Origin: Flavobacterium sp. MedPE-SWcel
GTDB taxonomy: Bacteria; Bacteroidota; Bacteroidia; Flavobacteriales; Flavobacteriaceae
DNA length: 64,000 nt
Assembly: GCA_001874325.1 (NCBI GenBank)
Contig: MPCW01000012.1
Coordinates: 44,688 to 108,687, forward strand
Direction: 5' to 3'
The first letter of the stretch is position 1; the number at the start of each line of letters is the position of its first letter. The position numbers and the translations under genes were made by a program. The notes beneath the pieces were generated by a model. It saw nothing but the letters and a program-made list of their open reading frames with translations, was not told the origin of the DNA and did no database searches. Shown here piece after piece: positions 18,099 to 26,999 of this stretch.

Positions 18099-19301
18099 TT
18101 ATATGTTTATAGGGAAGGGATCGTTAAATTTAATATTTTCACCAAATACATCTTGTTCGTTATTTAATAAGCATTTTTCAAGGTCTGCACACATTTTTTC
18201 TTTATCAATATCCTGACCAATAAAGACTAACTCATTTATACGGTCTCCCCATTCTTTATCCCAACGTTCTTCAATAATATCTCTATTTTCAATAAATGAC
18301 GAGTATTGCATTCTTTCGGCATAAGGCATACTACACCACCAAACTCCTGCTCCTTCCATACGGAAAGAACCTCCAGCTTGCGATAAATTTAAAGCTTTAT
18401 CTGGGCGTGAAGCTAACCAAAACAAGCCTTTTGCTCTTATAATTCCGCTTGGATATTTACTATTAAGATATTCCCAAAATTTTTCAGGATGAAATGGTTT
18501 TTGACTTCGAAATACAAATGAACTAATACCATACTCTTCTGTTTCGGGAGTATGGCTTTCAGCTTGTAATTCTTTTTGCCAACCAGCAGAATTTTGTGCT
18601 TCTTCGAAGTCAAAAAGCTTAGTGTTAAGTATTTCTTTAGGATTTACTTTACTAAAGGTAGAGTGAATGATTTTTGCACTAGGGTTTAGTTTTTGTATAG
18701 CCGATTTTAAAAGGCCTGCGGTACCTTCATCAACCAAATCAACTTTATTAAGAATTATAATGTTTGCAAACTCTACTTGATCGGTAAGTAAGTTTACAAT
18801 AGTACGATGATCATCTTCTATATCAGTTAAGTCTCTATCTTGTAATAGCTCGTTAGTACTAAAATCGTTTAAAAAGTTGAAACAGTCTACTACTGTAACC
18901 ATTGTATCTACATAACTAAATTTTGAAAGATCAATACCATTTTCTTCATCTACAAACGAAAAAGTTTGTGCTACTGGTACAGGTTCGCTAATACCTGTAC
19001 TTTCTATAAGTAAATAATCAAAACGTCCTTCTTTTGCTAGTTTTTCTACCTCTACCATTAAGTCTTCTCGAAGTGTACAGCATATACAACCATTACTCAT
19101 CTCTACCAATTTCTCTTCAGTTCGAGAAAGTGTATTTTCTTTTTCAACTAATTTTGCATCGATGTTTACTTCACTCATATCGTTTACAATAACAGCAACT
19201 TTTAATCCCTCTTTATTGTGTAAAATATGGTTAAGCAAAGTTGTTTTACCAGCGCCTAAAAAACCGCTTAAAACTGTTACAGGTAATTTTTTTTCTATCA
19301 T
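18099..19301 (-). CDS. CobW/ZigA-family GTP-dependent metallochaperone
   Basis: This 400-residue G3E GTPase has the P-loop GFLGAGKT at 13-20, the family metal-binding motif NGCICC at about 70-75 (CxCC), a G3-type [15 protein letters not shown] segment and the NKVD motif (LNKVDLVDE). The C-terminal CobW_C domain is present, including the region with [19 protein letters not shown]. Members such as ZigA deliver zinc to client proteins under shortage. The larger size and sequence resemble ZigA more than cobalamin CobW, and no cobalamin gene is nearby. Two palindromic sites just upstream suggest control by a metal-sensing repressor. Confidence 0.85.
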   Translation of the reverse strand: MIEKKLPVTVLSGFLGAGKTTLLNHILHNKEGLKVAVIVNDMSEVNIDAKLVEKENTLSRTEEKLVEMSNGCICCTLREDLMVEVEKLAKEGRFDYLLIESTGISEPVPVAQTFSFVDEENGIDLSKFSYVDTMVTVVDCFNFLNDFSTNELLQDRDLTDIEDDHRTIVNLLTDQVEFANIIILNKVDLVDEGTAGLLKSAIQKLNPSAKIIHSTFSKVNPKEILNTKLFDFEEAQNSAGWQKELQAESHTPETEEYGISSFVFRSQKPFHPEKFWEYLNSKYPSGIIRAKGLFWLASRPDKALNLSQAGGSFRMEGAGVWWCSMPYAERMQYSSFIENRDIIEERWDKEWGDRINELVFIGQDIDKEKMCADLEKCLLNNEQDVFGENIKFNDPFPINI

Positions 19302-19314
19302 TATATTTTATTAA

Positions 19315-19365
19315 TGCAATTTAGTTGCAAATATATATAATAATTTAAAAACGCAACCATGTTGC
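19315..19365 (-). promoter_or_regulatory. Two candidate metal-repressor operators upstream of the metallochaperone
   Basis: TGCAA-TTTAG-TTGCA at 19315-19329 and GCAAC-CAT-GTTGC at 19353-19365 share the core GCAA-N5-TTGC with identical spacing. They lie about 14 and 52 bases upstream of the ATG, with starts of the cores 37 bases apart. Fur-family repressors such as Zur bind palindromes of this sort, and the downstream gene is of a zinc-related family. The identity of the repressor is inferred. Confidence 0.45.
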
Positions 19366-19388
19366 ATTAGTGTTTTAGACATAAAAAA

Positions 19389-19412
19389 AGCGTTGCTATT
19401 TACAGTAACGCT
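19389..19412. terminator. Terminator after the DUF5723 gene
   Basis: AGCGTTGCT near 19389-19397 pairs with AGTAACGCT near 19404-19412, with one G-T pair. A and T tracts flank it. It lies downstream of the outer-membrane protein gene on the minus strand. Confidence 0.7.
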
Positions 19413-19436
19413 TTTAGTATATCTTAATTGTTTTTT

Positions 19437-20783
19437 TTAAAGGAGTGTACGGAAACCAAAATAAAAATCGGCTTGATTAGGATCGCCAAGAGCAACCGAA
19501 AGTGCCGAACTAGATCCCATAAAAAAACCACCAACTCTAAACCCTAAACCAGCAGTAAATCCTGATATTTCATTATCTGCAAGTGGAGTATATACTTCAA
19601 AATAGTCTGTAGAATAACGAGGAGTAATGCTAATAATGTTTTGTACTACAACCTGATCGTTATTATTATCATCACTAGTCCTTTGTTGTATATAACCAGT
19701 AGCATACCAATTGTTGTAAACATTTAAATCTGCATAGGCAGAAAATATTGTAGGTAGTTTTACTTTAAAGTCTTTAGATTCTTCGCTTTTTTCGAAAAAA
19801 CCAGTTTCATTTTCAAGAATGTTTTCTACATCTTCTATACTTTTTGCATCTTCAAATTGATTTAAACCTAAAAACTGCCCTTCTGGAATTTCTAACTTAT
19901 AATAACTAGTTACATTGTTATCATTTTTAAAAGTCATGCTACCAATGTTTCGTACTGCTACACCAGCATTAAGTAAGTATCGGTTAGGGTTAACCGATTT
20001 TAATTGATAGTTAATACCAAGATCTGTGGCAAAACCATTAAGTCCGCCAGCAAAAAATTCAGTAAAGTTTTCACTTTCAGAAAAATCACCAGCTAGAGAA
20101 CCCGAGTAAGCAAGATTTACTTGTGCACTAGCATCTGTAAGTGTTACAGTACCAAGGTTGTTTTGAACAGTACCTCTAAACTCACTAGCTCCCATATTAG
20201 CATATGTGCCAGGAAAAAGAAGTTTAAGAGTAACCCCTCCATTAAAATGGTGCTTCTCATTATCATATAACTCTCTTGCAACCGAAAATCCTATTTCTCC
20301 CCATGATGTTCCTGTAGCTCTTTGGTTTTCGCTTGCTAGTACATCATATACTTCGTTGATGTTGTCTATACCACCATTAGTTAATGCATTACCTAATGTA
20401 GTATTAATATCGACTAATGATGCTTTTACTTTTGCAGCAGTAGCTATACCAAAAGTCCATTTATTTACTTTAAAAGCAAATGCAGGACCCAATATCTCTA
20501 CATCAACTCTCATGTTTAGTGGTTCACTACCAGAAAAAAGCATTTCTTCAAAATTATCGTTATTATCTATTAGATCACTAAACGACATTTTGTTATTAGC
20601 TATATTGGCACTAAAGTTAAAGACATTAACTTCATACTTTTTTTTAATATTAGCTAGTTCAGCAGGGTTATTTCGAGCATTTAATAATCCAGTTCTACGC
20701 GATGTATTTATTCCAGAAAAATGTTCCTGTGAGAATGCTACAGTACCTAGAATAGAAAAAACAAATAGTAAAGTCTTTCTCAT
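19437..20783 (-). CDS. DUF5723-like outer-membrane beta-barrel protein
   Basis: This 448-residue exported protein has a signal peptide ending TVAFSQ (about residue 19), then the early motif GINTSRRTGLLNARNNPAELA, seen in the DUF5723 family of Bacteroidota. The rest is rich in alternating hydrophobic and aromatic strands, with a C-terminal aromatic strand (QADFYFGFRTLL), as expected for a barrel. It stands alone with its own terminator. The function is unknown. Confidence 0.8.
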   Translation of the reverse strand: MRKTLLFVFSILGTVAFSQEHFSGINTSRRTGLLNARNNPAELANIKKKYEVNVFNFSANIANNKMSFSDLIDNNDNFEEMLFSGSEPLNMRVDVEILGPAFAFKVNKWTFGIATAAKVKASLVDINTTLGNALTNGGIDNINEVYDVLASENQRATGTSWGEIGFSVARELYDNEKHHFNGGVTLKLLFPGTYANMGASEFRGTVQNNLGTVTLTDASAQVNLAYSGSLAGDFSESENFTEFFAGGLNGFATDLGINYQLKSVNPNRYLLNAGVAVRNIGSMTFKNDNNVTSYYKLEIPEGQFLGLNQFEDAKSIEDVENILENETGFFEKSEESKDFKVKLPTIFSAYADLNVYNNWYATGYIQQRTSDDNNNDQVVVQNIISITPRYSTDYFEVYTPLADNEISGFTAGLGFRVGGFFMGSSSALSVALGDPNQADFYFGFRTLL

Positions 20784-20944
20784 ATTATATTTTTTTGATA
20801 GATGTTAGTTGAATAGTTTTTGAGGTATTTATATTATAAATTTAAGAAAAAATACACTTAGAGCGATTAAATATAGAGGCTTACTATATTTAAAAGCAAA
20901 TTTCGTTTTTATAATTAAATAGATAAATACCTATTGTTAGGTAT

Positions 20945-21634
20945 TTATATTGACGACCATACAGGATCTTTAGGTACAGGGGCTGTAAGTATAAGCGCTG
21001 TTTTTGCTACTGGGTGTATAAAGGCAAGTTTACGTGCATGTAGGTGAATCCCTCCATCAGGGTTACTTCTATCAAAGCCATATTTAAGATCTCCTTTTAT
21101 TGGAGAACCGATAGCTGATAGTTGTGCCCTAATTTGATGATGACGCCCCGTGTGTAAGTTAATCTCAAGAATATGGTATGTTTTTAGCGATTTTATTAGT
21201 GTAAAATCAAGACTTGCTTTTTTACTATTGGTAACCTCTTTGTTATGTGCTTTTGATGTATTTCTTTTTTCATTACGCACTAGGTAATGAACAAGTGTGG
21301 CTTTCTCTGTATTGGGTTTATTTTTAACGGCTGCCCAATATGTTTTTTGAGTTTTGCGATTTTTAAAGAGTTCGTTAAGCCTTGTAAGTGCTTTTGATGT
21401 ACGAGCAAAAACAACAATACCTGTAGTGGGTCTGTCAAGCCTGTGTACTACACCTAAATATACAGCACCGGGTTTATTGTACTTATCTTTAATATATTCT
21501 TTAACGATGTCGCTAAGTGGTTTGTCGCCAGTTTTATCGCCTTGTACAATATCGCCTACACGCTTGTTTACAACAATAATGTGGTTATCTTCATAGATAA
21601 CCTGAAGATTATTTTTATTAGAAACAATTTTCAA
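20945..21634 (-). CDS. RluA-family pseudouridine synthase
   Basis: This 229-residue enzyme isomerises uridine to pseudouridine in RNA. The catalytic motif HRLDRPTTGIVVFA has Asp at about residue 67, and the second conserved region LHTGRHHQIRAQLSAIGSPI is present. There is no N-terminal S4 domain, so it is a short RluA/RluC-type enzyme. The target site on rRNA or tRNA cannot be assigned. It begins one base after the end of panB and is almost certainly co-transcribed with it. Confidence 0.92.
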   Translation of the reverse strand: MKIVSNKNNLQVIYEDNHIIVVNKRVGDIVQGDKTGDKPLSDIVKEYIKDKYNKPGAVYLGVVHRLDRPTTGIVVFARTSKALTRLNELFKNRKTQKTYWAAVKNKPNTEKATLVHYLVRNEKRNTSKAHNKEVTNSKKASLDFTLIKSLKTYHILEINLHTGRHHQIRAQLSAIGSPIKGDLKYGFDRSNPDGGIHLHARKLAFIHPVAKTALILTAPVPKDPVWSSI

Positions 21635-21635
21635 A

Positions 21636-22454
21636 TTAATATTGCTCTTTTTCGTTAGGGAAGTCCTCCGATTTTACATCAGTAACATATTGTCCAATAG
21701 CTTTTGTCATACCATCAAACAAATCCATGTATCTACGTAAGAAACGAGGGTTGAACTCATTATTCATACCTAACATATCATGAATTACAAGTACTTGGCC
21801 ATCTACACCACCACCAGCACCAATACCAATTACTGGAATAGAAATACGATCGGCAACTTTTTTAGCTAATTCAGCAGGTATTTTTTCGAGTACTATTGCA
21901 AAACAACCTACTTTTTCAAGCATCCTTGCATCTTCTATAAGTTTTTCAGCTTCAGCTTCTTCTTTAGCTCTTACAGTATAAGTACCAAATTTATATATTG
22001 ATTGTGGTGTTAACCCTAAATGCCCCATAACTGGTATACCAGCATTTAGTATTTTTTTCATAGAATCTTTAATTTCACTACCACCTTCCATTTTCACGGC
22101 GTGTCCGCCACTTTCTTTCATTATTCTTATAGAAGAACGTAGTGCTTCTTTAGGGTCTGATTGGTAACTACCAAAAGGAAGATCGACTACAATAAGAGAT
22201 CTTTGTGCTGCTCTTACTACAGATGATGCATGATATATCATCTGGTCTAACGTTATAGGTAATGTAGTTTCGTGCCCTGCCATTACATTTGAGGCAGAAT
22301 CTCCTACCAAGATAACATCTATTCCTGCTGTGTCTACTATTTTCGCCATAGTATAATCATAAGCAGTAAGCATCGATATTTTTTCGCCATTGGCTTTCAT
22401 CTCGATAAGCGACCTTGTAGTAACTCTTTTATAATCTTTTTTGGCTGTAGACAT
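21636..22454 (-). CDS. panB: 3-methyl-2-oxobutanoate hydroxymethyltransferase
   Basis: PanB transfers a hydroxymethyl group from methylene-tetrahydrofolate to 2-oxoisovalerate, the first committed step of pantothenate synthesis. From the ATG at 22452-22454 it is 272 residues. Conserved blocks include [52 protein letters not shown] and [24 protein letters not shown] 15 codons upstream is open but does not match the family start. It is the first gene of a two-gene unit with the pseudouridine synthase. Confidence 0.97.
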   Translation of the reverse strand: MSTAKKDYKRVTTRSLIEMKANGEKISMLTAYDYTMAKIVDTAGIDVILVGDSASNVMAGHETTLPITLDQMIYHASSVVRAAQRSLIVVDLPFGSYQSDPKEALRSSIRIMKESGGHAVKMEGGSEIKDSMKKILNAGIPVMGHLGLTPQSIYKFGTYTVRAKEEAEAEKLIEDARMLEKVGCFAIVLEKIPAELAKKVADRISIPVIGIGAGGGVDGQVLVIHDMLGMNNEFNPRFLRRYMDLFDGMTKAIGQYVTDVKSEDFPNEKEQY

Positions 22455-22592
22455 ACACTTAAATTTTAAGGCAGTAAAAGTACTAAATTGTAATAACAAT
22501 TATCAAACTGCTAAATACTTTTATTATGTTATTACTGTAACATAAATAGTGGATTAGATACTAATTGACTAACATTTAATAGATTCAATAAA

Positions 22593-23024
22593 ATGAAAAA
22601 AATAATATTATTGTTTGTGTTTAGTATTTCTTTGTCAATTAATGCTCAAGAGCGTGAAGTAAAAGAAGCAATTATTACTTTTTTTGATGGTATGCATACT
22701 TCAGATACTTTAAAAATTAAATCGGTTTGCGTAAAAGATATTCTGTTACAATCTATATCAGAAGGAGGGGAGAAGGGAAAACTTACTGAGGGAACAGCTG
22801 AAGATTTTTATAAATCGATAGCATCAATACCTTCGGATATGAAAATAGAAGAACGGTTATTAAGTTATAAAATTCAAATTGATGGAACTATGGCACATGC
22901 CTGGACTCCTTATGAATTTTATATTAATGATAAATTGAGTCATAAAGGTGTAAACTCATTTTCATTGTTTAATGATAATGGTACTTGGAAAATTGTACAT
23001 ATTATTGATACACGACGTAGATAA
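22593..23024 (+). CDS. Exported NTF2-like (SnoaL/DUF4440-type) protein
   Basis: This 143-residue protein has a signal peptide (MKKIILLFVFSISLSINAQ). A single alpha-plus-beta NTF2-like fold follows: the first helix REVKEAIITFFDGMHTSD, and strands MAHAWTPYEFYI and GVNSFSLFNDNGTWKIVHI. Members bind small ligands or act as unknown enzymes, and no catalytic residues can be named. It is expressed alone and is convergent with sdaA. Confidence 0.8.
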   Translation: MKKIILLFVFSISLSINAQEREVKEAIITFFDGMHTSDTLKIKSVCVKDILLQSISEGGEKGKLTEGTAEDFYKSIASIPSDMKIEERLLSYKIQIDGTMAHAWTPYEFYINDKLSHKGVNSFSLFNDNGTWKIVHIIDTRRR

Positions 23025-23070
23025 ACAAACATAGCCTAAACTGTTTAAATAGTTTAGGCTATGTTTGTTT
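23023..23070. terminator. Long bidirectional terminator
   Basis: A perfect 20-base stem (23023-23042 with 23051-23070) has an eight-base loop and is followed by further T residues. The left arm begins within the stop codon of the NTF2-like gene. It serves both that gene and sdaA. Confidence 0.9.
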
Positions 23071-23088
23071 TTTTTGTAATAAAAGAAA

Positions 23089-24516
23089 TTAACAATTAGG
23101 TAGGTTCACCGCTACAGCCAATCCACCTTCAGAAGTTTCTTTATATTTATTGTCCATATCTTTAGCTGTTTCCCACATAGTGTTAACAACCTTATCAAGA
23201 GGTACTTTAACATTTTTTGGGTCTGTTTCTAATGCTAATTCAGCAGCATTGATGGCTTTTATAGCTCCCATAGTATTACGCTCTATGCATGGTACTTGTA
23301 CTAGACCAGCAACAGGATCGCAAGTAAGCCCTAAATGATGCTCCATAGCGATTTCAGAAGCTACCAAACATTGTTCTGGAGTACCACCCATAACTTCGCA
23401 TAATGCACCCGCAGCCATGGCCGACGACACACCTATTTCTGCTTGACAGCCACCCATGGCAGCAGATATAGTAGCTCCTTTTTTAAATATACTACCAATT
23501 TCTCCTGCTACGAGTAAAAATTGTTTTATATGCTCTTCGTTAGCATTGTGGTTTTCTATTACCATATAGTACATTAATACTGATGGTATTACACCTGCAC
23601 TACCATTAGTAGGAGCAGTAACCACACGACCAAGTGCTGCATTAACCTCATTTACAGATAATGCAAAACAGCTAACCCATTTTAAAATCTGTCTAAATTT
23701 TACTTCTGTTTTACGTATTACTTGTAACCATTCTTGCGGAGAGTTATATGGTAAGTCACCAATTAATTTTTGGTGCATGTCATAAGCCCTTCTACGTACA
23801 TTTAATCCTCCAGGTAATACACCTTCGGTATGACATCCAATATGCATACACTCTAGCATGGTATTCCATACACGCATTAATTCGTTATGAATTTCTTCTT
23901 CACTACGTATTGACTTTTCGTTAGCATAAACGATTTCAGAAATCTTCTTGTTTTCTGACCGTACATATTGTAACAAATCATCAGCCTTATCAATAGGGAA
24001 GGGGAAGTTACATTTTAAGTCACCTTTTTCTTTCTCATCAGCACTATTATCTTCCTTAGTTACAAAACCACCTCCTATAGAGTAGAATGTAGATACATAT
24101 TCAGAATTATCAGTATAAGCTGTAAAACTAAATCCATTAGAATGAAAAGGTAAAAACTCTTTATTAAAAATAATATCCGTCTTAGGAGTAAACGAAATAC
24201 TTTTTTCGTTACCTAACTTAAGTTGATTATTAGTATTAATGTTCTCTATAATACCGTCTATATCTTCTACAGGTATGTATTCAGGATCAGCACCACTAAG
24301 TCCTAACATAATTGCTAAATCTGTAGCATGTCCTTTACCTGTAAGTGATAATGAACCATATAAATCTATTTTTATACGATTTACTTTACCAAAGAGACCT
24401 TCTTCACGAAGTTCATTTAATAAGCGTTCAGCTCCGCGCCAAGGTCCTAGGGTGTGAGAACTCGATGGTCCTACACCAATTTTGAGCATATCGAAAATAG
24501 AAATACATTCATTCAT
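23089..24516 (-). CDS. sdaA: L-serine ammonia-lyase (L-serine dehydratase)
   Basis: This iron-sulfur enzyme deaminates L-serine to pyruvate and ammonia. The 475 residues combine the beta domain (N-terminal, with [20 protein letters not shown]) and the alpha domain in one chain. Likely cluster ligands are in [13 protein letters not shown] and [12 protein letters not shown]. It has its own promoter and terminator. It degrades the product of the serA-serC pathway encoded about 20 kb to the left. Confidence 0.96.
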   Translation of the reverse strand: MNECISIFDMLKIGVGPSSSHTLGPWRGAERLLNELREEGLFGKVNRIKIDLYGSLSLTGKGHATDLAIMLGLSGADPEYIPVEDIDGIIENINTNNQLKLGNEKSISFTPKTDIIFNKEFLPFHSNGFSFTAYTDNSEYVSTFYSIGGGFVTKEDNSADEKEKGDLKCNFPFPIDKADDLLQYVRSENKKISEIVYANEKSIRSEEEIHNELMRVWNTMLECMHIGCHTEGVLPGGLNVRRRAYDMHQKLIGDLPYNSPQEWLQVIRKTEVKFRQILKWVSCFALSVNEVNAALGRVVTAPTNGSAGVIPSVLMYYMVIENHNANEEHIKQFLLVAGEIGSIFKKGATISAAMGGCQAEIGVSSAMAAGALCEVMGGTPEQCLVASEIAMEHHLGLTCDPVAGLVQVPCIERNTMGAIKAINAAELALETDPKNVKVPLDKVVNTMWETAKDMDNKYKETSEGGLAVAVNLPNC

Positions 24517-24560
24517 AATAATAACATAATTTTTTGTAAAAATACTTTATTTACGGCGAG

Positions 24561-24568
24561 CAAAGGTA
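24561..24568 (-). promoter_or_regulatory. -7 promoter element of sdaA
   Basis: On the minus strand TACCTTTG (24568 to 24561) matches TAnnTTTG, about 45 bases upstream of the sdaA ATG. Confidence 0.5.
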
Positions 24569-24631
24569 AATAAATTGCTATTACTATAACGATATAGTAT
24601 TATAATTGTTAATACTTTATATTATAGACTA

Positions 24632-25099
24632 TTATCTTTTCATTAATACAGATAACCTATCGTTTATCGAATTAAATTGTTGTAAACTTTTATTCTCAAT
24701 TGGTTCAGCTATTTGTATAAACCAATCAGGGTGTTTATCTCGTTTTCCTGTTAACATATTAATGTGTATAAATTTTGTCCAAAGTATTGCTTTTAACTTC
24801 TTTTGATAATTATCCCACATAAGCATTTCTACTAATAATGTATCTTCTGATAGTTTTATTAAGTTAGATTCTATACACACATTCTCATTATACATTGCTG
24901 GGTTTAAGTATACAATTTCATGCTTGTTTACTATCCATCCTGAACCTTTTTGATATAAATTAGTCATATCAATATCATGAAACTCCTTAAGATGATCTTC
25001 ACGGGCATTAAGCATATAATCTATATAGCCTGAATTGTGTAGATGTTTGAAAGAGTCGCAGTCGCTAAACCTGATTTTGTAAAAAGATTTGATTTCCAT
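24632..25099 (-). CDS. Acyl-CoA thioesterase (hotdog fold)
   Basis: This 155-residue 4HBT-type thioesterase begins with the strand FYKIRFSDCDSFKHLHNSGYIDYM, whose Asp-Cys-Asp/His region is the usual active-site position. The hotdog helix is around NAREDHLKEFHDIDM. Strands with EIVYLNPAMYNENVCIES and LWTKFIHINMLTGKRDKHP complete the fold. It follows the Crp-family regulator gene by 68 bases on the same strand, so it may be controlled by it. The substrate is unknown. Confidence 0.85.
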   Translation of the reverse strand: MEIKSFYKIRFSDCDSFKHLHNSGYIDYMLNAREDHLKEFHDIDMTNLYQKGSGWIVNKHEIVYLNPAMYNENVCIESNLIKLSEDTLLVEMLMWDNYQKKLKAILWTKFIHINMLTGKRDKHPDWFIQIAEPIENKSLQQFNSINDRLSVLMKR

Positions 25100-25167
25100 T
25101 TGTTGTAGTTTTATATATGCAAATTTGTGCCTCTAAAAAGGCATTTCCTTTGACATTTATCAAAAAA

Positions 25168-25749
25168 CTAAATCTTTGTACGAATTCTGCTCAATGTTTC
25201 CTGAGTAATACCAAGATATGAAGATATAATACCTAATGGTACACGTTGTAAAAGTTCGGGAGAATACGTTATTAAATCGTTATAACGTTCTTGTGCAGAC
25301 ATAAATTGAAGTGAACTAAGGCGCTTGTGTACTTGTGTTAGTTCTACTGTTATTAAGTGCCTACCCATTCTTTCTATATCATGATACTTGTCATACAACT
25401 CTTCTAATTTTTTATAAGGTAAAGACCAAACAGTAGAAGGTTCTAATAGCTCTATCTGTTTGCCATCAGCTTTTTGGGTGACATAACTATTTATAGAGCA
25501 AGTAAATGAATTTTCAAGGGCAAATTTCTCAGTTATTTCCTTACTGTCTTTTATATAAAAAGTTCTAGCTAATCCTTTCTCTATATAATAAACATGTGTA
25601 CATATATTACCTGTAGGTACTAACACGTGCCCCTTTTGTAACTCTTGTTTTAGCATAAGAGATAAGAGTGTATTCTTACTTTCACTACTAAGTTTTACAA
25701 AAGGCGAAATACTATCAAAAAAACTAATTTTATTACTTGTTATAGTCAC
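25168..25749 (-). CDS. Crp/Fnr-family transcriptional regulator
   Basis: This 193-residue protein has an N-terminal cyclic-nucleotide-binding-like beta-barrel (about residues 15-115, with LQKGHVLVPTGNICTHVYYIEKG) and a short C-terminal winged helix containing GIISSYLGITQETLSRIR. This form is common in Bacteroidota. It has no cysteine set for an Fe-S cluster and no full cAMP motif, so the effector is unknown. It is the first gene of a unit with the thioesterase gene. Confidence 0.9.
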   Translation of the reverse strand: MTITSNKISFFDSISPFVKLSSESKNTLLSLMLKQELQKGHVLVPTGNICTHVYYIEKGLARTFYIKDSKEITEKFALENSFTCSINSYVTQKADGKQIELLEPSTVWSLPYKKLEELYDKYHDIERMGRHLITVELTQVHKRLSSLQFMSAQERYNDLITYSPELLQRVPLGIISSYLGITQETLSRIRTKI

Positions 25750-25833
25750 TTTTTAAGAATAAGAATATCCTCAAATTTAAGTAAATAAAATTCATCATTA
25801 CAAGATAGAGGTATTCTATAAATGAATAATAAA

Positions 25834-25854
25834 GCTCTGATAAGAAATCAGAGC
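25834..25854 (-). terminator. Hairpin after the small HTH gene
   Basis: GCTCTGAT at 25834-25841 pairs with ATCAGAGC at 25847-25854 around a five-base loop. Only a short T stretch follows on the minus strand, so it may be a weak terminator. Confidence 0.5.
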
Positions 25855-25895
25855 CTTATCGGGGTATATATAGATAGGGGGGAACTTATAGATAT

Positions 25896-26090
25896 TTATT
25901 CTTTAGGATATGGACTATTAGAATAGTTCTTGTTATATATAACCTGATCAATTGTATATAGAGATAGGTTATCGAACTCAGTACTGATAATCTTTTTTGC
26001 TTCATTACTTTTCATCTTTAGTTGTTTTAGTTGGTTATAACGTTCTAAAATTTGTCTATTTCTTTCCTTTAATAAATCACTTACTGTCAT
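25896..26090 (-). CDS. Small HTH-like protein
   Basis: This 64-residue protein (MTVSDLLKERNRQILERYNQ...) resembles small helix-turn-helix proteins of Bacteroidota, in which an RNxxI start is followed by a pattern ending FxxLSxxTIxxVI. Here the matching part is ISTEFDNLSLYTIDQVIYN. DNA binding is inferred from that pattern alone. It is divergent from an XRE-family gene. Confidence 0.55.
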   Translation of the reverse strand: MTVSDLLKERNRQILERYNQLKQLKMKSNEAKKIISTEFDNLSLYTIDQVIYNKNYSNSPYPKE

Positions 26091-26172
26091 GGATTATATT
26101 ATTTGCAATAAATTTCTTTATATTTATAAAGACAAGGTCGCGAAATTAAATTGGTTTAACGATTATTTTTTA

Positions 26173-26180
26173 CAAATGTA
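26173..26180 (-). promoter_or_regulatory. -7 promoter element of the small HTH gene
   Basis: TACATTTG on the minus strand (26180 to 26173) matches TAnnTTTG, about 83 bases before the ATG of the 64-residue gene. Confidence 0.4.
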
Positions 26181-26195
26181 TTATTAATTCTGAGA

Positions 26196-26567
26196 ATGAA
26201 AAATTTTATTGGGCTAAACATCAAATATTTGTGTGAAAATAATTTTTTATCGCAAGACGAATTCGGTGCTAAGTTTGGACTTAAAAAAAGTGTTATAGGT
26301 ACCTATGTAAGAGGAATCTCTTATCCTAAGGTAGAAGTCATGCAAAAAATTTGTAGTGAATACAATTTAACTTTAGATGTATTTATAAATGAAGATTTAT
26401 ACTTAAAACACAAAGGCTATACTAGCGATAATGTAGTAACAAGGGTTAACGAGCCACAAACACCTATACATGAAGCAGAAAAAGAGGCGCTGTTAAAAAC
26501 AATAGCAGCACAGCAAGAAACTATTGCTGCCATGAAAATTACTATTGATACTTTATTAGATAAATAA
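26196..26567 (+). CDS. XRE-family transcriptional regulator with C-terminal coiled coil
   Basis: This 123-residue protein has an N-terminal Cro/C1-type HTH (about residues 5-65): NIKYLCENNFLSQDEFGAKF, then GLKKSVIGTYVRGISYPKVE as turn and recognition helix. The last 35 residues (EAEKEALLKTIAAQQETIAA) form a probable coiled coil for dimerisation. There is no effector domain. It may control itself and the divergent 64-residue gene. Regulators of this form also occur in phage and mobile elements, but no other mobile gene is present here. Confidence 0.82.
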   Translation: MKNFIGLNIKYLCENNFLSQDEFGAKFGLKKSVIGTYVRGISYPKVEVMQKICSEYNLTLDVFINEDLYLKHKGYTSDNVVTRVNEPQTPIHEAEKEALLKTIAAQQETIAAMKITIDTLLDK

Positions 26568-26724
26568 AAAAGTTAACAAATATTTTAGGTAAATATGAAA
26601 TTACTTAAAAAATATTCTACATTTGTTAGAGTATATATAAGGTTAAACTGATCTAAATAATAATTTAATTCCCTTTTGCTATAGGAAAAAAACTACTCAT
26701 TATTTATTAATAAGGTAAAAGGTC

Positions 26725-26919
26725 ATGAAATTATTTTCACTAATATTATCTATTCTCGTTTTTTTTATTTCACTATATTTTTTTGTAGATAAGGTTTCTT
26801 ATATACATAATTTTAATGATGTTATTTATATATCATTGTTGGGTATATTAATGATTATATGTATAACGGGAATTATTATTAATTGGGAATTTTTTTCTAA
26901 AAAGAACACTACGAAATAA
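26725..26919 (+). CDS. Small two-helix membrane protein
   Basis: This 64-residue protein has two hydrophobic stretches (about residues 3-21 and 33-53) and a basic tail EFFSKKNTTK. It starts at the ATG at 26725 and is followed by a strong terminator, which supports its being a real gene. I recognise no family and no partner gene. Confidence 0.5.
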   Translation: MKLFSLILSILVFFISLYFFVDKVSYIHNFNDVIYISLLGILMIICITGIIINWEFFSKKNTTK

Positions 26920-26950
26920 AATTGTTTTATCGAATAATATAAAAATAAAA

Positions 26951-26980
26951 AACTCCAGTAGTACTACTGGAGTTTTTTAT
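26951..26980. terminator. Bidirectional terminator
   Basis: A perfect 24-base palindrome at 26951-26974 (AACTCCAGTAGT and its complement) is followed by a T run. It lies between the small membrane protein gene and the M28 peptidase gene, which are convergent. Confidence 0.85.
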
Positions 26981-26999
26981 TTTTATAAGGATATGTGTT

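Noticed and set aside
25896..26567. Toxin-antitoxin pair
   Set aside because: Neither protein has a toxin fold that I can recognise, and the genes are divergent rather than overlapping in one operon.
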